The notes beneath the pieces were generated by a model. The model made no database searches and was not told where the DNA came from. It worked only from the letters and a program-made list of their open reading frames with translations. A DNA stretch of 64,000 nucleotides from Diadema setosum. Its lineage: Eukaryota > Echinodermata > Echinoidea > Diadematoida > Diadematidae. Each line of letters opens with the position of its first letter. The stretch's first letter is position 1. The stretch is taken from the NCBI RefSeq assembly GCF_964275005.1, contig NC_092686.1, positions 42,716,333-42,780,332 of the forward strand, given 5' to 3'. This document shows, piece after piece, positions 35,300 through 46,814 of the stretch. The position numbers were made by a program, and so were the translations under genes.

Positions 35300-36115
35300 A
35301 CATTATATTCACTTCACGTAGGAAGTTTGCAGATGATCTTGCCTTTACGTCTCATAGAAAGTCCTTGGATGACATGAGCCGAGTACTGACCCATCTCAAG
35401 ACAATAGTGGAGTACTTCATCTTCTGGAGACTTTGCCCCAACCTTTATTAGATTATCATCACACCCATGCCTTCCATCTTAGTAACCATCTTGCCAACGC
35501 TATGTTCAAGGTAGCCCTCTGTGGCAAGCCTTCCAAGCATAGGCTAAGGAAGTCCACCCTCCTTCACTGGCACTCGATCACTCTCCCTCACACTGGAAGG
35601 AAAGGATGGCAAGTGTCACCAGTACCGTCAACGCATTCCCTGACCTTCCATACATCACTGATAGCATGGGGGGGGGGGCATTTCATGAAGCGTTTTGTCT
35701 GACAAATTTGTCTGACAAATTTGCTCTCAGCCAATCAGATGCAAGGATTTAATAGCTTATAACAGTTTGTCAAAAAGAAAAGATCTGACAAAACACTTCA
35801 TGAAATGCCCCCTTGAACAACCTGCCATCAATGCGCCTGAAATCCCACAAGCCTATATAGATTTCCCTCCTGTAACTTGAAAGCTTTGACCCCAAAACAG
35901 GTTGGTGCAGATGCTGGTCTGATGTCATCTCTGATACCACCCAAGTTACCTACAACACTGTCTCTGGGCTGGCAACAAAGCCGCAGGGCTTCAACGGGTT
36001 GTGATCAAGCAAGTCTTCATGTCTTCATCCTATTTCTATGGCATATAATCGCCCTCTTACCCCTGAGGAAGTGCTGAACATCACCAGATGTGGTTGCAAT
36101 TAAAACAATTGCAGG
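35300..36115 (+). pseudogene. Non-LTR reverse transcriptase fragment, broken
   Basis: Frames read KFADDLAFTSHRKSLDDMSR then a thumb region with CAFHLSN-like and ALCGKP motifs (HAFHLSNHLANAMFKVALCG), and later LTPEEVLNITRCGC. F-A-D-D and the downstream order fit a LINE different from the one at 27.6-30.4 kb. Stops and frameshifts abound, and the MITE at 35670 splits it. Confidence 0.7.
35670..35812. mobile_element. Short palindromic MITE
   Basis: GGGGGCATTTCATGAAGCGT with TTTGTC at the left is mirrored by GACAAAACACTTCATGAAAT and GCCCCC at the right. About 143 bp, inserted in the LINE fragment. Confidence 0.85.
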
Positions 36116-36334
36116 ACTAATATGCATCTTTAACCTGAGAATTCTGCAAATTTGGGGCTGATGTCGCCTGCTGCTAAACATACAATTAAAGGGTTCTTTA
36201 AAGACAATAAAAATGACAGTTTTAGTTTTAAGACAAGACTGAATGAGATCATGATGTCAAAGTGTATATTATCAACACCTGGGAACTGTGAGAGAACTGA
36301 AAGAGGTATCTCACATTGCTCCTTGGTTGATGTT

Positions 36335-36901
36335 TAAAGGACAAGTTCACCTTCATTAACATAAGGATTGAGAGAATGTAGCAATATTAGTGTAAAACAT
36401 CATTGAAAGTTTGAGGAAAATAGGACAATCCGTTCAAAAGTTATGAATTTTTCAAGTTTTTGTGCAGTCACCGCTGGATGAGAAGACTGCTGAAGTGTGT
36501 GATGTCACATGCGTACAACAATATAAGGAAAATATAAAGAGAATTTCACAAAATTTCATCTTTTGAAAAAAGTACACATTCCCTTGACTCGTTACTGACA
36601 TATGTTACGGGTAACATTATTCCCATTGCCTTTAGAAAGAGGCAAGTCAAGTGCTCTTTTATTATGCGAAAAAAGTGAAAATATGTTGAATTTTCTTTAC
36701 ATTTTCTTTATACAGTTGTACTCATATGACATCACGAGCCTTAGTAGTCTTCTCATCCAGCGGTTCCAACACAAAAATTTGAAAAATTCATAACTTTTGC
36801 ATCAATTGTCCAATTTTCCTCAAACTTTCACTGATATGTTCTACTAATACTGCTGCATTCTCTCAATCCTTATGTTTATGAAGGTGAACTTGTCCTTTAA
36901 T
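36335..36901. mobile_element. MITE with AAAGGACAAGTTCACC ends
   Basis: TTAAAGGACAAGTTCACCTT (continuing CATTAACATAAGGATTGAGA) is mirrored over roughly 150 bp at the right end. About 565 bp, with a diverged non-coding centre. Confidence 0.9.
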
Positions 36902-37071
36902 GAATAGTTTGTACGGTATTGCATTAGGACAATTTCGTTTATGCCTTCAGCAGTTTTTGTTGTTGTTTTAATTCAAGAAGAAAATCAGGTTTGCTCGATA
37001 AATCAAGGCGACACTTCTAAATTAAATCATATCAAAGTGATGGAGGTTATGATCCATTTCGAACTCTCCTC

Positions 37072-37315
37072 ACACTCTTAAAACATCCGAGTCAGAATTG
37101 ACCCGGAACTGGGTCCGTTGAGGTCACACACCGTTCCGGGTCAGAAATGACGAGGAATGGGGTCAGATGTGACCCATTCAGAGTCATGAATTGGGTCAGG
37201 GTGACCCCATTCGGGGTCTTCATGACAAATTCCAAGTCATTTTTGACCCAGAACGGTGTGTGACCCCAACGGACCCAGTTCCGGGTCAGTTCTGACTCGG
37301 ATGTTTTAAGAGTGC
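37072..37315. mobile_element. MITE with GGGTCA repeats
   Basis: ACTCTTAAAACATCCGAGTC at the left, mirrored by GACTCGGATGTTTTAAGAGT at the right. Both arms continue GAACTGGGTCCGTTG. The interior is rich in GGGTCA/TGACCC. Confidence 0.85.
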
Positions 37316-38475
37316 AGGACTGCTCCCTCCCCCCCCCCCCCCCAACTCCTTGCTGGAAAAAAAAAATCTACAATGTAAAGGGTTTTTAGTTGTGTCATTA
37401 ATGTCCGATGTGTTTTTGTCTGCAACCATGTATCTCTGCACTTACTGTATTTTTCGGTACTTTGTTAATATGGTTTTAGGGGAATGCATATTACAAGCTT
37501 TGCTTTCTAGCTTCCCCTCCATTTTCAACATTATTTGATAAATACCATGTATCTAGGCTCCTTAATATATTGTGTTAGTATTACATTTTTATATTCAACC
37601 GGCATGTAGAATAATGTATGATGGTATATTGATTCCTTGCGAGACATTTAGTGAACTTATATTGTTGAGACTTTTGTTGAGACAAAATGAAATATATAAG
37701 AAATTGTGTTCAACATCGTAAGGTTTATGAATATCAAATGCTCATATATGTAGGCCCCCTATATGTTGTAAGTGACACCCAACATATTGCACATGCAACA
37801 CTTTATGATAGCGCAGGTACGGGACTGGAAATACAGTAAATTTGTTCTATATTTCCATGCAGATGTTTTGCCATTCATATAGTACATAAGCATAGGAATG
37901 GCGGTCATTTTGAATAAAAATGAGCTTTAAATGCTAAATGAACCTATATGAAATGAAAATTCGCTTGCAAATGCAGATGGAGTAACTCTAGGAACAGAAA
38001 TGTACAAAGTTTGGTGGAATAATTGGTCATATAATGCACATTATTGTGTTTATCACGGTCGAATTAGCATATCTGGCGGCCATTTTGGATTTTTGCATTT
38101 TGCCGAAAATGCTCAAGGTTACGCGAGTGGCATCAATCGGATTTGGAATCAGCACCCTCGAATTGACAAGAAACCATCAAAAAACATTGTATATATCAAA
38201 AAACAAGGTTGGGTGCCTTCTAGCCTGGACTACAAGACTTCTCTGGACGAAAATGAACTACACAAATTCAATGAGAAAAAGAAATTGAAAATGAATGGGG
38301 AAATCTGTATAACCGAGACAAACTTATTTGCCGTTAATTCTTTTTTTCGTGCTCAATGGCCCCTAATGATAGGCCGTATACATAAACTTATCAACCTTCT
38401 CCATGATTTCAGCCGAAGGGAAAATACCAAAACTTCCTTGAATTAGGTTACTGATGTCAATTACTATTATCACAC

Positions 38476-38485
38476 TAACACACAC

Positions 38486-38520
<35 letters not shown>

Positions 38521-38530
38521 AACACACATA
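38476..38530. repeat. (CA)n microsatellite
   Basis: CA dinucleotides interrupted by TA steps. Confidence 0.9.
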
Positions 38531-40299
38531 AAGGAGGCGGTAGACAAAAAAAAATCGTAAATCTTTTTACGAATGACTTGAGAGTGCCGTGAGTTGCACG
38601 TACGACCATCTTACGACAAAAAGAAATCATAAGATGGCCGTAAGTCTGACGAAAGAATACCTCAAGGCATTCTTACGAAAAAAGTACGAATTCTAGGGCC
38701 ATAAATCTTAAGTTGTTCTTGCGACTTAAACAGCGCTCGTATTCGTCAAAAGGCCGTATAAGAATCTGTGCCCCTTTTACGAGTCTCTACGAACTCCAGA
38801 ATTCGTACGAACAGTGACATTTGTACGAACGCATCGTTCGTACGAACCTTTGTGACCGTAGCTAATACTTTACCCATCTGCCCATTGTCGAAATTGGTAT
38901 TCTCTACATCCAAAGACACTAGAAGAGTATCAATCGTTCGAACAATCTTACCCACTGTCGAAATTGGCAGACTTTCTTTTTTTTTTTTCCAAACAGTACA
39001 TGGTAGAGAAGAGAAGCAGGGGATAAAACAAATACGTATTATTCATTGACTTTTATATTCAAGACTGTTCTTCACATCCTGCGTGGAATACATTTGACAG
39101 TTATGTACAGCCATTATAGAGCGTGATAGAAACACAATAATTTATATACTTGATTTTTTTTTCTTGGCATTTTTTCTTTGAGATAGCAAATCTTCCGCAT
39201 TTTGAATGCATGATATTGGCAACAAATCTGAAATCATTATCATGTAAGAAATATATCTTTTTAAACTAATGATGTACAGACCTCAATTTAAATTCTTCAA
39301 ATTTTATTAGTTCTCCTTGGGCATGTTGAGAGACATTAACAATATAGCTTGCATGCAATGGGAGTCCTGTGGTAAAGTAATAAATGTCATTCTATTTGAT
39401 ACAGTTTGAAAGATACATGGTGTAAAACTTATACCAAAAAAAAAAAATGCAGTTCATATGAACATGATTTTTTTCTTTTTCAGAGGAAACTACTGGTAAG
39501 CTTTACCATAAGTCGTCAACTTTGATGGTCAAACCTGTCTACAGGGCGGAAAGAGCTTATACAAATACATGCAAAAGAACACAACTTTTTTTCTTTTTCC
39601 AGTACTCGCTGAGTGGAGAAAAAAAAAATGTGAAAAAACAGAAAAAAAAGGAATCTTTACCAACTTTACGATCCCTATGGATATTAACACAATTCTATTA
39701 ATCTCTGTAGACCTCTATCATATATAAATATTTCATTTCCGAATAATAGGTGATAGATATGAGTAAAATTGATATCAATTATAAACATTAACACGTATAC
39801 CTTACATTATTACTTTTCTTTGTTTTTCAAAACGTCTACAGAAAGTCGACATAATCTTAGTCATATATTTCTTTAAACTGACTCTACATGACGATGACTT
39901 GGGTAAATCTAAACAAACAGAAAACCATAAACGTCTGTATGTAGAGTAAGTATTAATCTATGTATACATATAACTGTTTATCTATTTTGAAGTTGACCAT
40001 GATGAAGAAGAGGTGAAGTTAACTGAATTAAAATGGAGAGTATGTTTGACCAAACAACAGCAAATTTAACACAATTTATGTACTGAGTATTTTCAAATTT
40101 TACACCTCTTCGCTTTCTTTAAAAGGTTATTTTAAATGTAATTGGTCGAAAAATAAAGAAATTCATTTCAATTTTAGTTTTCTCTTAATCTCGGTGCGAT
40201 GAAACTGCTGCATTTGATTTTATTTGACTATAAGGCTATATTCCAAATAGTGGTTGAGGAGGTGGCGGCAGATATCCCGTCAAAAGGGTTAATATCTTT

Positions 40300-40301
<2 letters not shown>

Positions 40302-40343
<42 letters not shown>
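40302..40343. repeat. (TA)n microsatellite
   Basis: Pure TA/AT run of about 40 bp. Confidence 0.95.
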
Positions 40344-40345
<2 letters not shown>

Positions 40346-41387
40346 AGTAACCTCACATCAATTCAAGTGTGTTCGTGATCTTCATTTATTTCCGTCACTA
40401 GCTGACACAGCCTCGGTTGTCATTTTCACGCAGTTGTTTGTCTTTTTACGAGATTTATCAGACATATTTGAGCAAAAGCTACATACATGAACACACTTAA
40501 ATGCAGTCGATTGCAAAAGATCATTCCAAAACATCACTACGAAGTATTTTAATGCGAATAATCTCAGTACTAATCATGTTTAAAGCCATAGCAAACAAGG
40601 AAGAATGCTCAAACGGATGAAGGACATTTAACAGAGCAAACTTTTGCCGTATTACTAGTATATCACAAATCACCGAAATCCATTTAGTTTGAGAAAAAAA
40701 AAATCATTACATTGATGCATAGTCACAACTCTACGCTGAGACAATTTTTATTTTAAAATATTTTACTCTCATGTAACCCCATCCTGTTCCTACAAGTGTC
40801 AAGTATTGCATATTTCCAGTCAAGATAGAACATGCTTCACAGTTTCTAAAATTCAGATATCGACATAACATGAATGACAAAGGTATGTGCCACAGAGCAC
40901 TCTAGTCGAACACACCTTAATACTGAATATGACAATCCTCATTAAGATGCAAACAGACATTACAGAAGAGACTCACTAAGACAAGAAGAATGGTAAAATA
41001 ACTTCCTTGCCTTTTGTATAGCATTACTGTATGCACAGCGGAGTAGTTTCTTCAACTTAAAAATCACAAGCCGGATTCTGTGCTCTTTTTCTTTGAGACA
41101 ATAGTGCTTGGCTCCAATAAAGTTTACATGATTTTCTGCAATAGAGCATGAAGTAACACGAAGTAACTCGTGTGGAAGGTACAATACGTGGAAGTAACAT
41201 GAGTGAGCCACGAAAAAAAAAAATTATGATGTCTATGCAATTCCGAAGAAAAGAAAAACTGCTTATCCACAGGAGGAGCCTACTCAAAAGCTGCATTTTA
41301 TCTTATTTTTTTACAAACCCGTACAACGGCGAGAAAAACAGTAGACTCAAACAAACTCTGTCTGAGTAATATGTAAAGTATGTAAAG

Positions 41388-41399
41388 TTTATTTTTATT
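41388..41399 (-). terminator. Candidate poly(A) signals of plexin 2
   Basis: Two overlapping AATAAA hexamers (TTTATT on the plus strand) lie about 230 nt after the plexin 2 stop codon. They are the first clear hexamers downstream. A longer 3'UTR is possible. Confidence 0.4.
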
Positions 41400-41626
41400 T
41401 CGCCTATATACATTCAACATTTCAAAATGGCCATCTCTACATACGAAATTGGAACTTCGTAATCTTGTTGGGGAAAAATACATACAGTATAGTTTGATCG
41501 TCTAGATAACCTAGGATATTTCAAGTGTACATGGCAAAATAAAATAAAAGATCTGAATCACGATATAATAACAAGCTAAGTAATATAAGACGGGGATATG
41601 AGACGAAGGGTTGATCCGCGACAGCG

Positions 41627-41653
41627 TTACATCATTTCGGCAACGGCGTCCAG
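41627..41653 (-). CDS. Plexin 2 last coding exon with stop codon
   Basis: The exon is 27 nt: eight codons (LDAVAEMM) and TAA. The acceptor is TTCTCCTTCAG|CTG, a strong pyrimidine tract. Vertebrate plexin-A proteins end in a similar short L-x-x-V-x-x-x-M stretch. Such a tiny terminal exon is easily missed by gene finders. Confidence 0.85.
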   Translation of the reverse strand: MDAVAEMM

Positions 41654-41838
41654 CTGAAGGAGAAATGAAAAAGGGTGTAAAATGTGTCACAAATAATTAT
41701 GGATGAGTAGTTGAAGTGTTGCATCCTGACAACATAGCTTAAGTACAAAGTCCAAGTGGTTACCTCAAGTAGTTTGGAATACAAAAAAGGTATTATTGAA
41801 AAGCAATGATCGCTTAAAGGCAAATGATGGTAACTCAC

Positions 41839-41916
41839 CAGATCAGCTGCATCGCGGCAGGTGAAATCATACAGCAGTTTTAGACTCCCAAATCGGCTGA
41901 AGAGACCAGTGAACTC
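41839..41916 (-). CDS. Plexin 2 coding exon: penultimate, C-terminal helix
   Basis: The exon has 26 codons, phase 0. The acceptor is TTTAATCTGCAG|GAG and the donor CTG|GTGAGT. EFTGLFSRFGSLKLLYDFTC corresponds to the x-F-N-x-M-x-A-L-x-E-I-Y-x-x helix that closes the plexin GAP fold. Confidence 0.93.
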
Positions 41917-42406
41917 CTGCAGATTAAATCGAATTTGACAATGCCATCCGTGGATTCGATGATCATGTGTAATGATGTCCATCGTCATTACTGAATATCA
42001 AGTCTTCGGTCATGATATCTGTCTGATATTAGACCAATATATCGTTGTCAGTGCAGGGTACAAATGTATATACCACTAGCACTAGACGGTTAATTGTATA
42101 GAAAGTTTACGAGCGATAACCGATGGTTCAAGAACGAAATGGGACTCTGTATCTTATTCGAGTCTTTGCCTTGTAGGATGAATTCATAACAAACTCTAGA
42201 TTACTTATCAATTGTCATTTCTTCCAACCTTGGTAGATGATTAATCTAAACACTCTTAACTTAAAATAAAGATCTGATAATGAAATGCGCACTTGGGATT
42301 TGTTTTCGAAAGGTAATGTACTCCTGTTCATATCTATTTCCCAGGATTGCAATTGTGAAGCGCAGGCCTTTAGTGATGGTTTACTGTTACTATAAAAGAC
42401 AGATAC

Positions 42407-42547
42407 CTGTCCGATTGTGTTAAATTCACGTTGGAGCTCGACTGCAGTTGGGGCTGGACACCTCGCAATGCCACCGTAGTACTCTCTGATGGTCTTGATG
42501 TATCCAGGAAGATCTTTCACGAACAGGACACGATTTAATGATGAATC
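42407..42547 (-). CDS. Plexin 2 coding exon: GAP segment 2, C-terminal helices
   Basis: The exon has 47 codons, phase 0. The acceptor is TTTTTCCAG|GAT and the donor GGACAG|GTATCT. KDLPGYIKTIREYYGGIARC equals the vertebrate K-D-I-P-x-Y-K-x-W-V-E-R-Y-Y-x-D-I-A-K-M segment, followed by PAPTAVELQREFNTIGQ. Confidence 0.95.
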
Positions 42548-42870
42548 CTGGAAAAACATGGAACGATAAGAAATCCAAAACAATATGGTATTAGGACGAC
42601 ACCGATAAGCAGACAAGGAAGTGATGAAACAATTTGTTTTATAAAAACGAACACTTTCAGTAGAGGTTTATGGAAAACATGTATTTTCCTTTGCAGATAT
42701 CACTTAGGAGCCTACAGTGCAAAATACACCTATAAAATAAAATGACCACTTAACGGGATTTCCTGAACTTCTTTTCGCTTATACGTGATTCATTAGCTTT
42801 AATATTGATTATGGAACTCGCAGTGCTCAACCGATGATATGACGTGTGATTTTTAACAAAAGATAAGTAC

Positions 42871-43018
42871 CTCCGTCATTTCAGGTATGACTTTCTTGCA
42901 GGCGTTGTCCAGCATGTTGGCCAAGACCGAGACACTCTGGTCAGCACAACGAGACTGGCGCATGTCAAACACGTAGGAGGGATGGGTCAAGGTAGTCACC
43001 CAGTAGTGTTGAGGAAGA
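42871..43018 (-). CDS. Plexin 2 coding exon: GAP segment 2, altered arginine-motif region
   Basis: The exon is 148 nt, phase 2 to phase 0. The acceptor is CTATCAAAG|TCT and the donor GGAG|GTACTT. It reads LPQHYWVTTLTHPSYVFDMR then ADQSVSVLANMLDNACK. In the vertebrate plexins I recall, this block is LPLRFWVNxIKNPxFVFDI. The arginine after L-P-L, thought to be the second catalytic arginine, is histidine here, and the N-P is H-P. Confidence 0.94.
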
Positions 43019-43871
43019 CTTTGATAGGAGATAAATCAAAAGATCACATCATTTTATTTCATTTTTCAAGAAAAACACTAACGTGTAAACACAACTGCAA
43101 CACGCTGCTTGTAACAGTAGAATAAGCGAAAGTTGAGTTGATTACAAGAAGTTTCACGGGGAAGTGGGTAGACTAAAAAGAATAATGACACCATCCATGC
43201 TTGAAATTAATGTCAACAATATTATGTCGGACAAAACGAAGTAAAAGAACATTAGTCAGAACAGCGTATGTTGAAATTTCATTCATAGTCAAATACAACA
43301 GTAGCCGAGAAAGTTGGGGTTGATGTGATGAAAAGGACATATCGATAAGACAACAATGTTGACGTATAGAACGAATAATAGGTCGATTCCCTTCTTACGT
43401 ACAATAACGATATTCCTAACAGAAAGTTATAAAAAATGATGTAGAGTAATATCGTAACTCATCATGACTCGAATCTTAACGACAAAAGAAACATAAATTG
43501 TTAAAAATCTTCACTGTTAAGTTCTTGTCATTTTTACCTCTTCATTCCCTCGTTCGCATATTTCACTTTACTAAAAATATCATGAAATAGCATCGCTATT
43601 TTAAGTTCATTCTTCGAAACGTAAAATACTATTCCAATACAAGCATGCTGACTTGAACTTTCACCAGAAATTTCTTTCAAGCGATATCATACATGTAATG
43701 CCAGCTTATTCGTTCCTGAAGATGCCTTCCATCTTTTCTTGTTGCTCTCGTCTCATTGTATAAAGTCACGCTACTGTTTGCAGCACAAACCTGTGAACCT
43801 CCCTCCCTTTATTAATTTGGCAAAAAATGAAACAGGGCGTCACTACAGTCATATAACCTGGCAATTCTGAC
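43019..43871. other. Plexin 2 intron, nothing recognised
   Basis: An 853-bp AT-rich intron between the two middle exons of GAP segment 2. No repeat seen. Confidence 0.6.
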
Positions 43872-44047
43872 CTGTTACTTTTCCAAGCCTCAGCACAGTC
43901 TTCTGGGTTCTCCTGGCCGGAACCTGAGCAGTATGTTGCAGCCATTTCGTCAAAGAAGTCGAAGATGTGTTTCAGTGTAGCTGGTGTCTCGTCCACTTTG
44001 TTGAAGACTGACGACAGAAAGTCATTCAAGAAAGGCTCCACCGTCCT
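43872..44047 (-). CDS. Plexin 2 coding exon: GAP segment 2 core
   Basis: The exon is 176 nt, phase 0 to phase 2. The acceptor is CTGATTTGCAG|AGG and the donor AACAG|GTCAGA. FLNDFLSSVFNKVDETPATL and KHIFDFFDEMAATYC match the vertebrate F-V-D-D-L-F-x-x-I-F and K-Y-M-F-D-F-L-D-E-Q-A helices. The exon ends in AWKSN, equivalent to the T-W-K-S-N motif. Confidence 0.95.
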
Positions 44048-44354
44048 CTGCAAATCAGAGGGAACAAGGACTGGATTTCCAACATGTGTCACCAGAATAC
44101 AATCATGGCATTCTTCGTAAACCTGTTTCGCACATGTCTCTATAATTTATACGTACAAGCAAGTTTAGTGTACAATTGTATGGTATTGTGTAAAGGCCTA
44201 CAGTTTTCCTAAGATTTCAAAGTTGAGTCGCCTCTCACGACGATTCATCGCAACACTCGTTCATTAAATGAATTCCAAATTAGAGTTCCCATAATACTAC
44301 AAAAATCACGGACATTCCATATCTATTCCAATAAGACATCAACTCTACATCAAA

Positions 44355-44530
44355 CAGGGATGGATCCAGGGAGGACCGCAACCGTTGCCGCCCCCTCCCC
44401 CCCCCCCCTTTGTCTTTTGTGGAAACAAAAGAAATGAAAAGAAAAAAATGGGGGAGGGGTGCGTGCGCCCCCCCCCCCTTTAATTTTGTAAACACGCCCC
44501 CTCTTTACGGAATTCTTGGATCCGCCCCTG
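44355..44530. mobile_element. Small hAT-like MITE
   Basis: CAGGGATGGATCCAGGG at the left and, reversed, CAGGGGCGGATCCAAG at the right. C-runs and G-runs lie in the core. Sits in the plexin 2 intron at 44048-44854. No clear 8-bp duplication. Confidence 0.65.
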
Positions 44531-44854
44531 GAAATGCTTCGCCAGCCCCACTAACAATGCGTATTCAAAGAAAGGTGCATTCAATTTCGGACACCTTTTC
44601 GTATAAAAGAATTCGGCTTTACCTTTTAATGCAGTGTCGTGCACATTGAAATGATGGCGAGAGTGCCACAAACGGATAAACTAAGACTCTTGATGTAGCT
44701 AAGACCATTGATATTAGATACATAAACAAAGATACAATTAAAAATAAGTAGATTACATGCCATATTTATTTGTTTTCATGTTGAGCCTGCTTTGTAGAAA
44801 GACTGTTTCTTTCCTTTCTTTCGTTTTCGATTTTTTTTTAAACTCTGACAGTAC

Positions 44855-44944
44855 CTTCATGACAAGAAGTCGTGGAGCAGAGATCTCTTTGTCTAGTTGG
44901 ATTCGTGATTCTTTCATTCCAGCCGATGGTGGCTCCTCCGGCAT
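44855..44944 (-). CDS. Plexin 2 coding exon: start of GAP segment 2
   Basis: The exon has 30 codons, phase 0. The acceptor is CTGATGCAG|ATG and the donor AAG|GTACTG. The peptide SRIQLDKEISAPRLLVMK corresponds to the vertebrate E-I-Y-L-T-R-L-L-x-x-K-G-T helix. The acceptor is chosen by phase and has a poor pyrimidine tract. Confidence 0.83.
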
Positions 44945-45185
44945 CTGCATCAGGGTACACCAGTTATAGTAATAGTGATATTCAAGCAGTACTTAATCAA
45001 ACTGCATGTGTCACAAAACTCGTGCAAAGTGTATCTGCTGTTAGAGACTTGTTTCCGCTTGCATACCATAGGCCAAATGCACATTCAACTACGGTGTGTG
45101 TGTGTGTGTGAGTGTGTTTGTTTATTTATTTGTTTTCAATTCATAACTTTAGAAGGAATGTTATTCTTTTCAAACAAAAGCCCTT

Positions 45186-45600
45186 TGCAGGGCCGGCTCA
45201 GCGTTTTCAAAAGTGTGGGGGCCCATGAGCTAACAAGCAAAAGAAAGAAAAAAAAAATAAAAAAGGTCCTCCGCTCATCTCTTCTCCCCGTCCACTTCCG
45301 GGTTTATCAGCTGACAAGCAAAAAAAAAAGAAAAAAAAAAAAAAAAGGTCTTCAGCTCATTCTCTCCCCTCCCATTTCCAGGTGTTATAAAAAAAAAAAG
45401 GTCTTTAGAGAAAAAAACATAACCTTACCGCCGCCATACTTCAAGATCTCTATCTACTTCTATTTCAGTGCCACCACGTACTTCCGCGTTGAAAAAAAGT
45501 GTGGGGGCCCAAAGTGATGACACCTTATGTATTCCTTGGTATGGTGCACAAAAAGTGTGGGGGTCCAAGCCCCCACGGCCCCCACGGCTGCGCCGGCCAT
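45186..45600. mobile_element. hAT-like MITE with duplicated core
   Basis: CAGGGCCGGCTCAGCG at the left, mirrored by GGCTGCGCCGGCCATG at the right. The core repeats GTGTGGGGGCCC and two A-rich/GGTCTTC segments. Sits in the plexin 2 intron at 44945-45787. Confidence 0.6.
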
Positions 45601-45787
45601 GTTTTGATATATGAAGAGAGGATTACGACAAACATTAAAGACGTTATCTTCCAAGGTCAAGCCGATCACTACAAAAGTAAAACCGCAATGTTCTTCTGTT
45701 TTATTCGTTTATCTTTAATGGAATTATGTCCCCTTTCACTATAGAAAATATCAAAAGTATATAAACAAGACATTCACTGGACAGTAC

Positions 45788-45876
45788 CAAATGCTTGATT
45801 CGTCTGCCGTCTAGATCCTGTGTCTGTATCCTGGTGTAGTCTCTTCTCATGACGTCATCAAATCCAGTGTCATGAT
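45788..45876 (-). CDS. Plexin 2 coding exon: linker between RBD and GAP segment 2
   Basis: The exon is 89 nt, phase 1 to phase 0. The acceptor is TCACATCAG|ATC and the donor TTTG|GTACTG. It encodes HDTGFDDVMRRDY and TRIQTQDLDGRRIKHL. This corresponds to the variable plexin linker that ends in the L-W-H-L-V motif. Confidence 0.85.
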
Positions 45877-46297
45877 CTGATGTGATGAGAAAAGGATAAA
45901 GATGGATGCTGGTAGGTATCTTAAAATATCAAGGCACAATGTGTCTGTACTAATTCCGATCAAGTAATTTGGCAAATTAATAACTCTTTGAATGTTTCTG
46001 TATGATAATTATGACACCATCCTTTAAAGGGAAGTCGAAATTGTAGTTCAACTTTTTTTCATGTGTTCAACAGGAAGTAAGTTGTAATGATATCGGTATG
46101 TTAGCGTCCAATTGTTAGAATGTTTTCAATATACCTTTTCTTCTCATATCATTCAATCGTGGGTTTCACATCTAAAATGGAAATCAGCCATTTATCGTAA
46201 TCTTTTTCTTTTTTCCTGTCATGAACGATGAAGTAATTAATGTACATCACATTGTGCTCATATGCAACAAGGCACGATATTTCTTAATGTCACTTAC

Positions 46298-46403
46298 ACA
46301 CTTGAAACAGTTGTGCACCCACTGAAACAGGCTGGAAGGCACGGCTCTCATCGTCCCAACCTTTAACCTTCTCTATCAGAGCGACGCGGGCTCCGTCTTT
46401 TAT
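46298..46403 (-). CDS. Plexin 2 coding exon: end of Rho-binding domain
   Basis: The exon is 106 nt, phase 0 to phase 1. The acceptor is ACATTACCAG|ATA and the donor AGTGT|GTAAGT. IKDGARVALIEKVKGWDDES matches the T-D-G-x-x-V-A-L end of the RBD. Joined to the previous exon, the I-N-T-I to V-A-L span has the same length as in vertebrate plexins, which supports the junction across the large intron. Confidence 0.9.
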
Positions 46404-46814
46404 CTGGTAATGTAAAGCATACAGAAAATTGCATTAATTGCAAACATACAATGATACCATAAACACCTTGTTTGTGTTAAACAAGGAGAACAAGATGATT
46501 GTCTTCAGATCGTATACATATGCACAAATTAATACATAGGACATAAATGACACAAGAACCGTAATTAATATTGTCACATATTATTCCATAATATGCGTGT
46601 GAGAGAGACATTCTAATACATTATCATAGTTTCTGCAGCACCACGTGACTATGAATTGTGCTAAGGGTGCCGACAGATATTGTCGTCAATTGCTCTCCGC
46701 TTGATGATTGTTGAAACGTATCATGCCCTTAAGGCACATGTTCACACTTCACGGCAAACAGAAACACTATTAGGCCTATATAATTATATCATTGATAAAT
46801 ACAGTGGAAGGTAA

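Larger units (their letters stand above)
33958..38232. mobile_element. 4.3-kb long-TIR element with CAA target duplication
   Basis: The left arm (33958 to about 34345) and right arm (about 37845 to 38232) are inverted copies about 390 bp long. They start TAGTCCAGGCTAG and share CCTTGTTTTTTGATATATAC and AATGGCCGCCAGATATGCTA. CAA stands on both outer sides, a 3-bp target duplication. No transposase ORF is seen. The interior carries a LINE fragment and three MITEs. It lies between the two plexin genes. Confidence 0.8.
38233..41387. other. Spacer downstream of plexin 2
   Basis: Apart from the CA repeat, a TACGA-rich stretch at about 38550-38960 and a TA run at 40302-40343, this is AT-rich DNA with no recognised gene or mobile element. 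Part may be plexin 2 3'UTR. Confidence 0.5.

Noticed and set aside
38000..38446. 148-codon ORF on the plus strand
   Set aside because: Mostly the right arm of the long-TIR element; the mirrored left arm has no matching ORF.
44975..45517. 180-codon ORF
   Set aside because: Lysine-rich low complexity inside a hAT-like MITE and its flank.
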